From assembly GCF_950023065.1 (NCBI RefSeq), contig NC_088679.1, positions 44,702,001 to 44,766,000 of the forward strand: DNA of 64,000 nucleotides, written 5' to 3'. The DNA is from Planococcus citri. Its lineage: Eukaryota; Arthropoda; Insecta; Hemiptera; Pseudococcidae. The notes under the pieces are model-generated. The model had not been told where the DNA came from. It made no database searches and saw only the letters and a program-made list of their open reading frames with translations. Below, piece by piece: positions 1 to 12,704 of the stretch (position 1 is the stretch's first letter; each line of letters starts with the position of its first letter). Position numbers and translations under genes: made by a program.

Positions 1-3000
1 ATAGTAGGTATAACCCCCCTCCCACCAATAAAGATATACATTAACACTATAGGTACAGAACAGTACACAAACATACACACGCCGACCTAATTAACCCTAC
101 GATAGTTATTTTCCTTCGAAGGGTACCCTGCTTGTGTATAAATGATGCCATGAATCGATCGACGAAAGCAAATTTCTTTCGAATTTCAATTTCTCAGTGT
201 ATACGAGGTACAGTGGAAAAATTTACCCACTTCTAAGATATAATTTGAGGAGAGGAGTGATTTGCAAACACGAAGTAAAAATAAGACGGGGCAGAATTTA
301 GTTTTGAAAAAGAGATTTTATGCCATAATGGTTCACATCCAAAAATTTCACCATTTTTGTAAACTCCCAATTCTCAAGCTCAGAAGCCAGATTGAATGAC
401 ACATGAACCTTGCTTGGGTCAGAAGTAGAGCATTCCAAGTATGCCGACTTTCAAACCGATCTCAAGCAATTTAGCTTTAAAACAAATTTTCAAATTTTTT
501 TCGGAAAGCTGAGAATGAATACCTATTGTATTTTTCTCAAGATATCGTTACTTACGGAGTACATACGTAAGCAATATCCTAATAAAATTTTAGCCACTTG
601 AACCACAAGTTTTAGAACGTAGAAAATTACAAACAAGCGCACGCAATTCACCTTAATGAAACTTTTGACCTTTACTCGTAAGAAATAATATATTTACCAC
701 TAGAAATTGAGTGACAGCTTGACATGATTCACGACCGAATGCGAATATTATTTTGGCAATATCTACGCATGTAAGTTTAGTGAAAGATGCCCCACACGAA
801 TTTCAAAAAATAATACAAAACTTGTTTTGATTTGAATTGTAACTAAAATTGAACTCGAAATACCTTTTACACAATTTCTTGAAACTTGACAAAAAATGAA
901 AAAGTCGGAAATGAATTCATCAAATTTTGAAATGGCCACTTTCTTTCAAGCTCTTTGTGTTATTCTATAGATAACAAAATATTAAGCAAAAATTCCCCAC
1001 CAAAAGAATGTAGCTAAATATATCTTTTCATTAAATTTAGTCGAAATTAAATTTTTTTCATTTGATCTACTCACGAAATTTTGTTCACTACGTTTTCAAT
1101 AAATTTTTGACAGTTCTTCTCACACATATTTCGAATGGAATTTTTCAAGTATATATAGATGCTGCGTACTTTCCAGCACAATTTCATTTTATTCAGACCA
1201 AAAGAACCTACGACATACCCTACCTATATTTTTCACTCATCAAATATTACGTTTCGTAGCATGGAAGAATTCACTGGGTAGAAAGTGAAAAAATTTGTCA
1301 TCAATTTCGAAATTCCTTCTCTTAAAGTGACTGAAATATAATAAGTAATAACCGAAAACTGACGGAAACCTATGGTTATGAAAAATTTCCTACGACATAT
1401 ACTACAGTTCAACTAGTACCGGTCCATTTTTGAAACCAAAATGCGTATTCAAAAGAAAAATGGAGTAATCCTTTATCCTTTTCTTCCAAAACGGCTGAAA
1501 AAATGACACGAGTAATTAATGAATCGATCAGAAAAATATGTACGTAGGTAATTGTTTCATTTCAAATTGTAATGAAAACTCATATTTTTCGATTTCAAAC
1601 TATCTATCAAGAAATCCATTCCCGTTCTCCTCCTTATCAAACCTCACAAGACTAAGATTTACACCTGAAAAACTCGAGTAAACAAAATTCAGATAAGGCC
1701 TTCGCCCTTTTTCGATACGTTTTTGATATCCTAATGATTCAAAGACCTGGCACAGCTGTTCGAATCATCGTCGCCAAGGACACAGTTCATTAACAAATTG
1801 TTCAACTCGGAATGAAATTTTCACAACTTTAAAATCCTTAGCCAAGCGCACGTTAGTACCTTATATTTTAGTAATCGGACCATAATGCAGCCTATTTGAT
1901 TAATTCGAGCAATTTCATTATGCAGCAGCACCTTTGTTTTTCTTCATTAAAATCTGGTAGGCAGGTATTGGTAACATTCTCACACATGACAAACCACTCG
2001 TATTTCGTCACAGCCCGTGCGAATGTTCATCAAGTTTCATTTTTTTCAAAACCAACTACAAATATTACATAATTTAAGTAATTTAAGCACAACGCACTCG
2101 ATTCTTAAACGAAAACAAAAAAGACAAAAAAACGCTCTCAACGCTTACGTAGTAGTCTGTCTTTGATTATTTAATACACTACAGTACATACATATACTGC
2201 GTACGCATTCGTACAATAAATTGCAAGCATTATAGGCACATAGAGTATTGTACGTATACTCGTCATAAATATCATCTCGCAAAACTTTCCATAGATAATC
2301 TAACTGTCAGTTTCAAAGATTTTCACAAAAACGTTGAAGTTACACTCGCAAAACACTCCACGCAAATGCCTCTAAATTGTCTTTCACGAAACCACGATTA
2401 TTACGTAATTCGCATTCTTTGCGCTATATCGATTCGCAATTCAATATTCCAATAAATATTAAGTGTTATTGATCTCGACTGTGGTGTTTCGATAAAGAGT
2501 CGTCGTTATGTTCCATCATCTTAAGGATTCCTCCATTCGCACACCTCAAACATCCATATTTCGTCTACCAAATAATTCTCAGCACTAAAATAAAACTGAT
2601 AGCTCGCATGGCCACATCGAGCTCGAATTCGATCGATTTTTCAAAATACACACACACAGAGCCAGATAATCCAGAATATATATTCGTTTCTTTTCTCGCG
2701 AAAGCCAAAGGTACTCGTATTTCAAAGAGACTGGGTAGCTGCTTCGCTAACGAACTTCGTTCATCACGTGAATTTCATTTCATTCCAACGTTACAATAGA
2801 AGTCGGATTAGTGAAATTGCGCACCGAGCTAACGAGACTAACAAGAGAAATTTATTTATGTCTTACACGCCGCCGTCACCGAAACATCATAATTCGCTAC
2901 AATTCGCTCGATTGTTTCGTAGCATTATCGTCCTTTTTTTAACGCCATAACACGTCAATATAGCTGCTCGAAAACTGTCTAGGAAAAAGGAACTTTCCTC

Positions 3001-5640
3001 CGTTCATAATACTTCTCTCAAGTTCTTCGACCATTTCACTTACCTAAGGACAAAACAAAACGAAACAAAAATTAATTCGAGATTTTTTCACCGTAATATT
3101 TCAATACTTGCTAAACATCTATGTACTTATATCATATCGTGTTGTTATTTTATAAATACGAGTACAGAAGAAGAAACAAATACACTGTTCCACGAGCACT
3201 GTCGGGCAAGTCGTAAAGTCCATATTAAAGGTTAAATATTGAAAAAAGTTCGCAGCAGTGTTTCTAATATGTACATAAAAGTAGTACTTGCATTATCGTA
3301 TCAAATTCAATATTAATTTTATACTTGGAGCACACAACGTTAGTGTACGCGGTGTTTTACTTTGTATACAACACCACCACTACCATCACTCCTACCAATA
3401 GGTTTATGACTATGATGCAATGACAATTCAAACCAGTAAATAAACGAACCGTATAGGATATGCCAATGTCAATCAACTTTGTTGTTTCTTTTTTTTTTCA
3501 TTATTATTTATTTTCTTTCATCTACACACAGCACATATAAAGCGTCCAATAACTGTCACACAATCATCCTTCTATCCATATACACTATAGGTAGGTATGG
3601 TTCTACGACAAAAGGAAAATTATAATAACCTTTTCATACAATAGTACAAGCTTCGTCGTAATTAAATTTCGAAGCCAGATTATTTACATTTCACATATCG
3701 AAAGTACTCTAGCAACACATACGTATTACGTACATACATATTATAGAATATAGATGTACAAGTACGTACCACATGTAAATGATCTATCGGATGTGGAGTA
3801 TACAACATGCCTTAGAGGGAGGAGAAATTTATACCGAACTGACGTACTATTTATATTTTTATAGACCTAGTTTGGTAATCGATATTCCAATAGGTACCAT
3901 TTCGAAAAAGACCCTTTCCTCACCCTGTGACCTTTTTTTGTAGGCCTAACAGCAAGCCCAACGACAAGTAGAAGTTCGTACAAGCGTTCAGGAAGTTCGA
4001 TTCAGCAATAAATATAAAGGATAGAGGTGATACATGAAATACTTACAAAGGAAGGGGGTTTTCACTTTTCAGCGACTTGACAACACCATTCCATTGATAT
4101 TGAAACAGACAGCCTACATGAGGTGTTTAGAAAACCCTCAAAAAAAGAATGCAGAACTTTTGTGGGACCTTTTCAAAATTTGTACAAGGCATTAAAAGTA
4201 CTATGTTTCTCAGATTCTACCTCCCCCTCCTCTTCTCACTCTTTCCGGCGAAAAATGCACTTCAAAATTTGAACAGTAATTTTCAAATTTGTCTCTTTCT
4301 CCCCCCCCCCCTGCTTCACAATGTTCATAGGTATAGGTACACGTCTAGGTAACAATCAACTATGCAGCCATTGAACAAAAAAATGAAGTTGTCATCGTTC
4401 ATGATTCAAATTTTTTCTGGACAATAATCCTACTTCTACTCTCAAACATATTTTTTTAATATGACTAGAATAAAGTGCATCCGGATAAGATAATGAATCG
4501 GCTCAAATGAACTTTTTCAACTCTTTCTCAAGACTTCATTATCATTATCGAAGATGAAAGAAATTGTGAAATATTTTTGTCTCAATCTAAACCCCCTCCC
4601 CACAAGTTTGATTTTTTCAACTCAACTTCAAGCATTTTTTGACCTAATGATACAAAATTTTAGACATTTTTCTTACCGTTTTAGATGTCTGAAACAGGTC
4701 CCAAAATTTTCAGAATGACTCTCACGAGGCCTTTTTTCACCTAATGAAAGAATATCATCTGACAAAAGATTTTTCGGTGATAGTTCAGGCAATGGAAGGG
4801 AAAAAATAGGGGAACTCGGGCATCTGATTTTTTACTTCATTGAGCAAAAAATGGGCTGGGGATTGAATTTTTGAAGAATACTAAACAAAAAAAAAACTCC
4901 AGGTCTGTTTCCAGAAACTTTCTAATTTACAGCAGTGCTTTGCATCATGTAGTATTTTTGCAGAACTTACAGGATCAATTATTAGATACCCTGTAAATCT
5001 CACAATACATACGATAGAGTATGTCTGAACAATTTTTTCATTTCTCAAAATTCGAAAAAACACTACCCTTCAGGTCAGCATGAAACAAATACTAACAAAA
5101 CACTTAAACCAAACGAATTTCTAAACTTTTTAGTTTCCAGAAAATACAGTTCCGTCAGTCATCTAAATAAATTTCTGTCGATAAGGCAAGCAAACTAATT
5201 AGAAAATGTTCATTAGCGTAACATCGTTCAATATACTCGCAGAACTCAGTTGGGATGAAAAAACACCCGCGACTTCGAGTAGGTAAAACAATAAAACTTG
5301 CGAAATGAATGAAAATTATGAAAACAAGCAGCTAAAAAATGTTTCCATTTCGCAATTTAAAACGCAGAAACAAACGCTAACTTGAAATTATCCGTTTTTC
5401 AGCCGACTGCTCTGCACTCAAGCTACCTCTTCAGGATACCCTATACCAAAAAAGAAGAGAAAAACACACTGCATTCGAATAGTACCTACCCTTTTTTTCT
5501 GAAACATCAGCTAAAATTACTCTTTTCACGACATGCTTTCGCATGTAACCCCTCATTTTAATCACTCAGTCTAGGTACTCTCGCTAACTACACACGACGG
5601 TTAAAAACCGTGAAAACAAAAAAAAAATCCATAAAATTCT
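1..5640. other. Gene-free stretch, presumed spen intron 1
   Basis: No exon, RNA gene or transposon end was recognised on either strand. ORFs here are short, low in complexity and resemble no family. The sequence is AT-rich with scattered GTAGGTA and GTACATA motifs, AT-rich simple runs and an 11-bp C-run at 4301-4311. Because the spen first coding exon at 26959-27041 points this way and has a normal donor, this is most simply intron. That assignment is inference. Confidence 0.5.
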
Positions 5641-5649
5641 AGCACACTT

Positions 5650-6790
5650 ACCACCACCATCATCATCACCAGCACGTTGGCTTAAAATGGCAAAAGGGCA
5701 GAACGCGTATTCGCCGTTATGCTGAGAAAACATAAATCATTTCTCGAGATAACACTCTTTTTTTTTGCCAGAGAGGTAGAGAGAAAGAGATGCATAGAAG
5801 TAGAAAGAAAGAGAGATAGAAAGTGCGCCGAGTGACGACGGGGTCGAAAGTTCACAACGTACCGCCGCCCCTTCTTTCCCCTCGTGTACTCTTCGTGTCG
5901 ATATGATAAAACACTCACCGCCACATATATATGTATGTACTGTAGTATACGCTCTCGCATAAACGAGCACACACACCATCACACAGATACCGCACATCCC
6001 ACAACACGAGAACACCATAAAAGCTCGTAATAACAAGCTTCGCGTCGTCGTCGTCGCTGTGCCATATTACTGTACCCGGCAGGATGGATTTCGCTATATG
6101 CAAAATCAATTGGCAAGTTGTAACAAAAACAACAACAACATCAACCCTTGTCAGTTATATTCCGAGCGACGACGACGTTTAAAATGCAACGAGCCCGAGA
6201 GGAAAGTCCAACTTCACCAGCATTGAACAGACTGCAGAGGAAACAAAATGCTAGCCAGACAAGTACTCGTTTGATAATATTATTGCAATAAGTAAAGCGA
6301 TGAGTACAACGATGTGGTGCACCTTGGTATACCATACCATACACACATTGCACATGTACGTTAATGTACAGAGACAGACACATTAATAATAATGGCAACG
6401 TCGCGCGTCGCTCTCTTTACACACAACTTGGCAACTGTGTAGTGAAACAAGACTGCATTATTATTATTAATATTATTATTATTATTACTATTACTACGTT
6501 AAATAAGCATAGTCTTCTGTCGTCGTACGTAGCATGTATGTCTATGTACCGATGTAGTATCTCAATGTACATTTTAACTACACACCAAGAACGTAATACA
6601 ACGAGCAGAGACATATGTACGTGTGTACTTGTGTAGCACCAACCAATCCATCCATACATACGGTTCAAATTACGGGCATTTTGGTCTTCTCTCACGCATC
6701 CCAATCCCCCGAGCCCTACCCTACGTTGTCACCACTGTCGTCGTCATCGTAACATACCGTCTAATTAATTAGAATAATTACAGTACACAA
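5650..6790. promoter_or_regulatory. CpG-rich, GAGA-rich and trinucleotide-rich block in the presumed spen intron
   Basis: This block stands out from its AT-rich surroundings. It has an ACC/ATC trinucleotide run near 5650, a purine tract at about 5770-5822 with several GAGAG cores, and CpG-dense DNA at about 5824-5890. A GTCGTCG run lies near 6045-6055 and an (ATT)n run at about 6456-6488. Several ORFs of 60-100 codons overlap here in different frames, which fits lack of stops in simple sequence better than coding. GAGA tracts plus local CpG richness suit an enhancer, Polycomb-type element or alternative promoter. There is no direct proof. Confidence 0.3.
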
Positions 6791-7630
6791 TATGTACGTG
6801 TGTCGCCATAAGAACGAGAAAAGCAGGGGGAGGGAAAGTGAAAAACACCAACTGATATTATTTAGTAAACGAAAAAATCGAAGCAATTTGACTACTCGCC
6901 GAATCGAAATAGGGCGTAAAAACATCTCGATCGAGATGGACTATCCCAAAGAGCTGAAAGTTTTGTTTGTTTGGATAAGTTCCACTTCACCCATAAAAAA
7001 AAAAGACTGAAAATTGTCCCAAAGGTGAGAAATGCATCAAGAAACATTTGCCAAGATAGGATGTCTGTCAACTTATAGGTGACGGTGCGGCGTATAGGTA
7101 AGGGTGATTTTCAAAATTTCGAAACTCATTGGGAGGAGGGTTAAAAAAATCTGAAGTGAATTCAAAATAATTTGATCACATTTAAACCGGGAACTTCTAT
7201 TCACATACCAAATTTTGTACCATTTAACCAGAGTCCAAAACATGCTCAGTATTGAACTAAAAGCGAGAAAATCCTATTAATATTCAGATCTTTATATTAC
7301 ATACAGTATTTCGAGTTGAAAATGTCACTGAGCTATCGAAGAGGCATTTTTTCAAAAATACTTCACAGCGAGCAAATTTCAGTTTTTCAGTTCGAAAAAG
7401 CCAAATTTCAGTGATTTGATCATTGAATTGAGAGTTGACATTTTCAAAATTGAACACATTTTTAGAGAATACTTTCATTCTAACTCATTCAGTTCTGTAA
7501 GACCCGTCCATTTCTAGATTAAAATTAAGGTTTTTTCAATTCAACTTCAAGGTTCACCAGGTCAACGAATCATCAGACAGCTGGGTTGAAAAGGAAAGAT
7601 CAATTTGAAACGTATTCAACATACATAAAT
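6791..7630. other. Gene-free stretch
   Basis: AT-rich noncoding DNA. I see no splice-flanked open frame, repeat structure or RNA gene. Confidence 0.5.
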
Positions 7631-7756
7631 CGGGTTAATTTTTGACAAACGTCTCGAGAATCACTTTGAAAAATTCAATCGTAAATTTCCTCAGCAGACG
7701 ATATTCTAATTACAACCCAAAAGCAGTAATACATAGTATAAATTTTCTCCGCGCCA

Positions 7757-7861
7757 ATGGCATTTGTTCAAGTCTTGCTGCTGCTAGTACTGTGCATGGT
7801 GAATGGATATGCTGGGAGTTATCTATCAAGGTTGGAATATGTCGAGAAAGAAGCCTATTGA
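7757..7861 (+). CDS. Candidate small ORF with signal-peptide-like N-terminus (unrecognised)
   Basis: A 34-codon ORF starts at an ATG in good context (GCCAATGG). It opens with a hydrophobic stretch (MAFVQVLLLLVLCMVNGYAG), the shape of a signal peptide with a small-residue cleavage region, followed by a charged tail ending in KEAY and a TGA. The same frame then stays open from 7862 to the TGA at 7943-7945. A second open frame at about 7932-8142, preceded by a possible acceptor (TTGTGGTTAG), encodes a peptide with NNNN and RFDATATWTRYDATSTRR segments. These could be exons of a small secreted peptide gene, a decayed gene, or chance in a GC-richer patch. No family was recognised. The strand is opposite to the presumed host gene spen. 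Confidence 0.2.
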   Translation: MAFVQVLLLLVLCMVNGYAGSYLSRLEYVEKEAY

Positions 7862-8029
7862 CCGAAAGACCGACACTATTGTTTTATTATACAGCCGGAT
7901 ATTGGGGAAATTTTTCAACATTTGTGGTTAGCAAGCAAGGATCGTTGACCGAGACGGATACGACTACGTGTTGTCTACCAACAACAATAACTTTATCGCG
8001 AAAGTTTTTAGCAAAATATTGAACGCATC

Positions 8030-8420
8030 TCCATCTGGATGTTTTAACGGGTCGCCAGCGCCAATGCACATAACGGTGCGATTCGATGCGACTGCGACTT
8101 GGACGCGATACGATGCGACATCGACACGACGCGTTTATTAAAAACATCATTCGAAGCGCGCGTTTTACCCTTGAACATCTTGAAAAAAATGATTTATCAT
8201 TTAAAAGAAACAGCTAGTCGCGCCATCGTATCGTTCTCGTTGTTATTGCGCGCGAATCATGATGATGATAATAATAAATGTAACTGGAATGAACTTTCGA
8301 ACCGTTGTTGTGTGTTGTCGTAGCGTAGCCTGATAAGAAACGTAGACGAATGATGCGGTGCGGGGCTGGGGGCCAACTTTCACCGTTACGTGACGATTTG
8401 AGCCAAAAATAGGCTATTTT
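8030..8420. promoter_or_regulatory. CpG-rich block with GATGCGAC-like repeats
   Basis: The sequence between about 8060 and 8140 repeats short units of the GATGCGAC/GACGCG type and is followed by CGCGCG-bearing DNA up to about 8400. It is far richer in CpG than its flanks. It may be an intronic regulatory element or the 3' part of the candidate ORF to its left. No function can be assigned. Confidence 0.2.
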
Positions 8421-9130
8421 ACGAGAAATTTTTGATAAAAATGGCGATTTTTGTCACGCCGGTTACATACCACAGGTGCTGGTGACATTGAAATGATAAT
8501 TTTCGGAATGAAATCAAACGTAACGTTTTTTTTTTTTTTTCAGTTTCCAAATCCAAATCTTTAGTACTTCGTAAGAGAAGAGAACAAATCATTAAAATTC
8601 CAAATACCACTATCAATCTGGTTTTGTGTACAGGATGGGGATGTCTGTCCTTCCCTTGTATCTAACAATGATTCATCGAAGGTTCAAGTTGGAAAATATT
8701 AACTTCCTTGAGAAAAAATATTTCAAAAAATGTCTTCTTTGGATCGGGGTGATTCTTTAAACATATGGGGAGAAATAAGATGAACCACCTGTCATTAAAA
8801 TGATGTAATTGCCTGTTGTTTTTCGGAGTCCGCTATTTCCTGGAAATAATCAAGCATCTTCAAGAAACTATAATATACAAAATTATACGAGTTATTTCAC
8901 ACGTGAACACGATTTCAAAATGCCAACTGTTACTTTTTTTTCAATTTTTTGTGTCAATATAATTTTACGACATTACGAGACTACGATACTGGAATCAAAT
9001 TAATCCAAAATTTCAAGATCGATGATTTTCAATTCCAAGTATCAACATTGAACTTTCCACTGAACACTCAGCCCAACACTCATATTACAGCCACATACTA
9101 CGCAAACGTAAGAACGGAAATTTCCATTCC
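8421..9130. other. Gene-free stretch
   Basis: AT-rich, with a T-run near 8527-8540. Nothing recognisable on either strand. Confidence 0.5.
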
Positions 9131-9247
9131 ATGAACCATTCATTTAATTTTACGTCTGAAGACAACGTGGCGGCGACGACGACGACGACGAGCGACGTAA
9201 GCCATGCGAAAAAAATTGCTAAATTTCACCTATGTCATTTACATTAA
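9131..9247 (+). CDS. Possible 38-codon ORF over a (CGA)n run (doubtful)
   Basis: The ATG at 9131 opens a 38-codon ORF whose middle is a run of threonine codons produced by a CGACGA repeat (about 9169-9197). A donor-like GAC|GTAAGC lies at about 9196-9202, so a short first coding exon ending there is possible. No downstream exon or protein family was recognised, and trinucleotide repeats often leave frames open by chance. Read it mainly as a simple-repeat patch. Confidence 0.1.
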   Translation: MNHSFNFTSEDNVAATTTTTSDVSHAKKIAKFHLCHLH

Positions 9248-11932
9248 ATGGAGATGAGGTGGGATCAAGTATACGACATTCGGAACAAAATATGTAATAT
9301 GGAAGTTTGCTGACTAACCAATATCGACTCGGTTTGCTCACACATTTACGCTAGATTCTTTCAGTTCGGTAATGATAAGTACGTTAAACGTGCATAATCC
9401 ATAATGTATGATATTAGTGATTAGGTGGCAATTCCATCTTTCTCTTTAGCAAACACCTTGTTTTATCGCACCGTCTCGTATCATATAAGTGTACCGTTTT
9501 TTCCATTCTTTTTCGCATTCTCTTCACTACGGTACACTTGGTACTCGTATACATCGCGTCGTCGTCGTGATATTCGCAAACGTAGCCGTACGGTTTCCAT
9601 GATCCGAACAACGAAACCGTTACACGCATTCCGTATCATAAATTAACTATTTCGAACGTCTAAGAAATTGCAGTTTATTACACCTCGAGGTAAAATCGAA
9701 AAATAAATTATTTTTCGCAGCATAAGTAAGTACGAGTACAACACTCATCACCCGATTCATTACAGCACATGAAATCTACGGTGCATCAACCTTCAAATTT
9801 GAAAAGAATCTCCCAGAATAACGAGTCTATAATTAATCCAGAAATGAAAAAGAAATCAATTGAACCCTTTAGAATCAGTGACTACAACTACAAGTCATTT
9901 TCATTGTTTGGATAAACGAAGACCTCCCTTTCCTGAAAAAAAATCAGCATTTTGGTTGTTTTTCTTTGCACTGAATGTCTGACGAAGTGACGATGAGTAA
10001 CTTTTTAGACCTATTAAAATCCCCTCCCCTCAAGTGTCATTGAACGAGATGAAAAAAATCCAAGTTCAATCAATTACCAAATACATAAATCAACTTGCTT
10101 GGTTTTTTTAAAAATGACTGCAGATTTTTTTCAGCTCCTGAGGTCTCATGAGGAGCTTGCCCTCCCAACAGGGGTGGAATTAATTTTCCCAATTCTGACT
10201 GTTTCATTTCAATTTTATGAATTTTTCAGACGTATTCTGAATATGATTATTCAAAGCCGATTTCGAGTTCATTTCGTGAATATTTTTTTTTTTTAGGATT
10301 TACAAGTTCTTCATCTGAATTGGTTCAAGTTTTAAAAATTTCATTCGAGATGAAAAAAATCGAAATTTCAGTTCACAACTCTCGCTCTGGACAACGTTTT
10401 ATAAGCGTTTTGAAAACTGCTTGCGTTCAGTCATAATCGAACCTTCACCATGCAAATTTTCAATCGAACTTCATCTCGTCTGACTTAAATCATCAAACGG
10501 TGAAAACCGGTACGACTGGAATACATAGTAAATAAGTCTTGGGCTATCGTAGTTTTCCTCTACGTAGGTTTCCAACCAATCGAAAATCTTACAAGTTTCC
10601 TTCTATCGTCCGATTCGTTTCTTTTCATAAGCAGACAAACCTAGACAGCAACAACACATACAGTCACACGCACACGTACGTAGGCTAGGCTGAGTATCCG
10701 TAATATTTCCACGTAAAGTGGTAATAAGATACGAAAATCCATCAAACAATCGCATTTAAGTCAACCGATTTCATTCCACAGCATAAATAAAAAGAAAAAG
10801 AAGGGAGATGTAAGAAGAAGACGATGAAAAAAAAAACGCTATCGCGACAATTCACAGCTCCCATTTCCATTCACACACGTAATATCTATAGCTTTCATTC
10901 CTAGAATTTCAACCATACGAGTATACTACATAGGTAAGCTATATACATACGCATTATATGAATACGTACATCGTACATGCATAAACTGGTTTCGAAATAC
11001 GTATCATCAGCCAGTGTAATACGAGAACAACTTGTTCACCGGTAGAAAAAAAAATACGCCTCGGTTGAATTATCGACATTGGTCTAACGACGGGTGGATG
11101 AAGTTCACCCAACCAACAGAGAAGGAGGAATACAAGTCCGCAGATACGAGTCGAAAAAACAAAGGCGTTCATCTGACTCGTTTGAAAATTAATATTACGT
11201 TTTTCCATCGTTTTTCCTATAACGTACAAGTACTTCTAAAATCGATTAAAATCCAACGAGTTTTACAACTTGGCGAATTCCTGAGTTTTTTTTCCTTTTT
11301 ATTACGACGATGGGCGATAATCGAAAAAAAACATACACACACAGATGCCAACAGTTTCACCACTTCGGAAGATCATTCGCATAGCATTCGTCAAATTCGT
11401 ATGTTATGGTACTGGGTGTGAGTTTGTGAGAATGACCCATCGCTGAACAGGCTGAGCTACACAGACGCCTGCTGCCCTATCTAAATACTTACATCACATA
11501 TTGTATAGAAATATTCTGGAAAAAAATACCATAAAATTTACGATTATCAATCGATTACTACTTTACGCGTTTTTCAAATGGGAAAAAAAGGCTGAAGCCG
11601 AAATCGAAGCCTGCCACCGCGACTATTCTTCGAAATTATTACGTGTTCGTTATCTTCACCTGAAGACGATCCAATCCAACTTCGTACTAATACTATCATC
11701 GACGTCGAAAACAGACGAAACTGGTTTCTATTTTTCATCTTTTATTTATACATTTTTTTCAAGTAAGTATTTCGTTTGTATTCCTTCATCTCGTAATGCA
11801 TAAGAGATATAAGTAGTCTTATCAAAATAATTATATAAACTCGTCGTCGAAATGAAAGAGATCTTCGTAATTTAAAATCTGGCATCTCTTCATCCAATGC
11901 TCAGCGAGAAAACACATCGAATGAATTTTTCT
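9248..11932. other. Gene-free stretch
   Basis: AT-rich presumed intron. An open frame of 129 codons at 11032-11421 has biased, low-complexity composition and matches nothing I know. No repeat boundaries or RNA genes were seen. Confidence 0.45.
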
Positions 11933-11940
11933 TTCAGCAA

Positions 11941-12696
11941 CAGGGCTGCCAACCCATTCCTTCAAAAAACACTGAATTTCAACATGAAAAAAGCACTAGG
12001 TGATTTTTTAGTCTAGGTATTTATTTCCTCTGGACAACTAGAAATGTAGAAGAGGGTGGTTTTTCGTACTAGAAATTAAGGCCCTATTTTGATATACACA
12101 TTTATCCAGAAAAAGCATCAAATAAGAGCGATTCGGTCGATTTTTAGCAAAGATAACTTCAAACGTTGTCTTTTCTTCTGTTCATTTTTGATTTCCCTCG
12201 CTCTCTGAAGACCACTTCCGACATATCTATCTAAGTACACAAAAGAGTATTTTTTGAGGACAAACCAATCATGTCCATTCAAATAATTTGGGCAGATATT
12301 GGTATCATTTCTTTCTGAATTTCGAAATTTTTCGATTCTTATAGTTGTTGAAAGTTGGAATAGTAGAACATATTGCATATTATATCTTCGTATGTATTAT
12401 TGATACTAGGAATCAGTCGAGCGAAGGGAGGGCAAGAAGTTGAAAGATTTATAATTCGGAGAGTAAAACAATATAGATTTTTAATGAAAAGTGAAAAAAA
12501 ATAGTTTTTCTGATATCAACATTTTCTCAAATATTTCAAGTAGATCGACAATACTTTGTTGGTAAAAATTCAATTAAAAATAGTTGGAAAAAGTACTAAA
12601 ATTTTTAAAAAGCACTAAAAAGATGACTAACTTTCTCGCAGCTGTTAAAAAAAACACAAGATTTAGTGAGAAAGCACTATAGGGTTGGCAGCTCTG
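11941..12696. mobile_element. Non-autonomous hAT-like transposon (MITE), 756 bp
   Basis: The left end reads CAGGGCTGCCAACCC and the right end reads GGGTTGGCAGCTCTG, an inverted pair with one mismatch over 15 bp. The flanking octamers are TTCAGCAA (11933-11940) and GTCAGCAA (12697-12704), an 8-bp target duplication with one change. A start of the CAGGG type, short inverted ends and an 8-bp duplication are the hallmarks of the hAT superfamily. Copies of an AAAAAGCACTA motif lie near both ends (about 11990, 12590, 12606 and 12670), as expected for hAT subterminal transposase-binding repeats. No transposase frame is present, so it must be moved by an enzyme supplied elsewhere. It lies in the presumed spen intron. 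Confidence 0.85.
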
Positions 12697-12704
12697 GTCA
12701 GCAA

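Noticed and set aside
5682..6704. Several overlapping ORFs of 60-99 codons on the minus strand
   Set aside because: They lie over purine tracts, trinucleotide runs and CpG-rich DNA, overlap in different frames and match no protein family.
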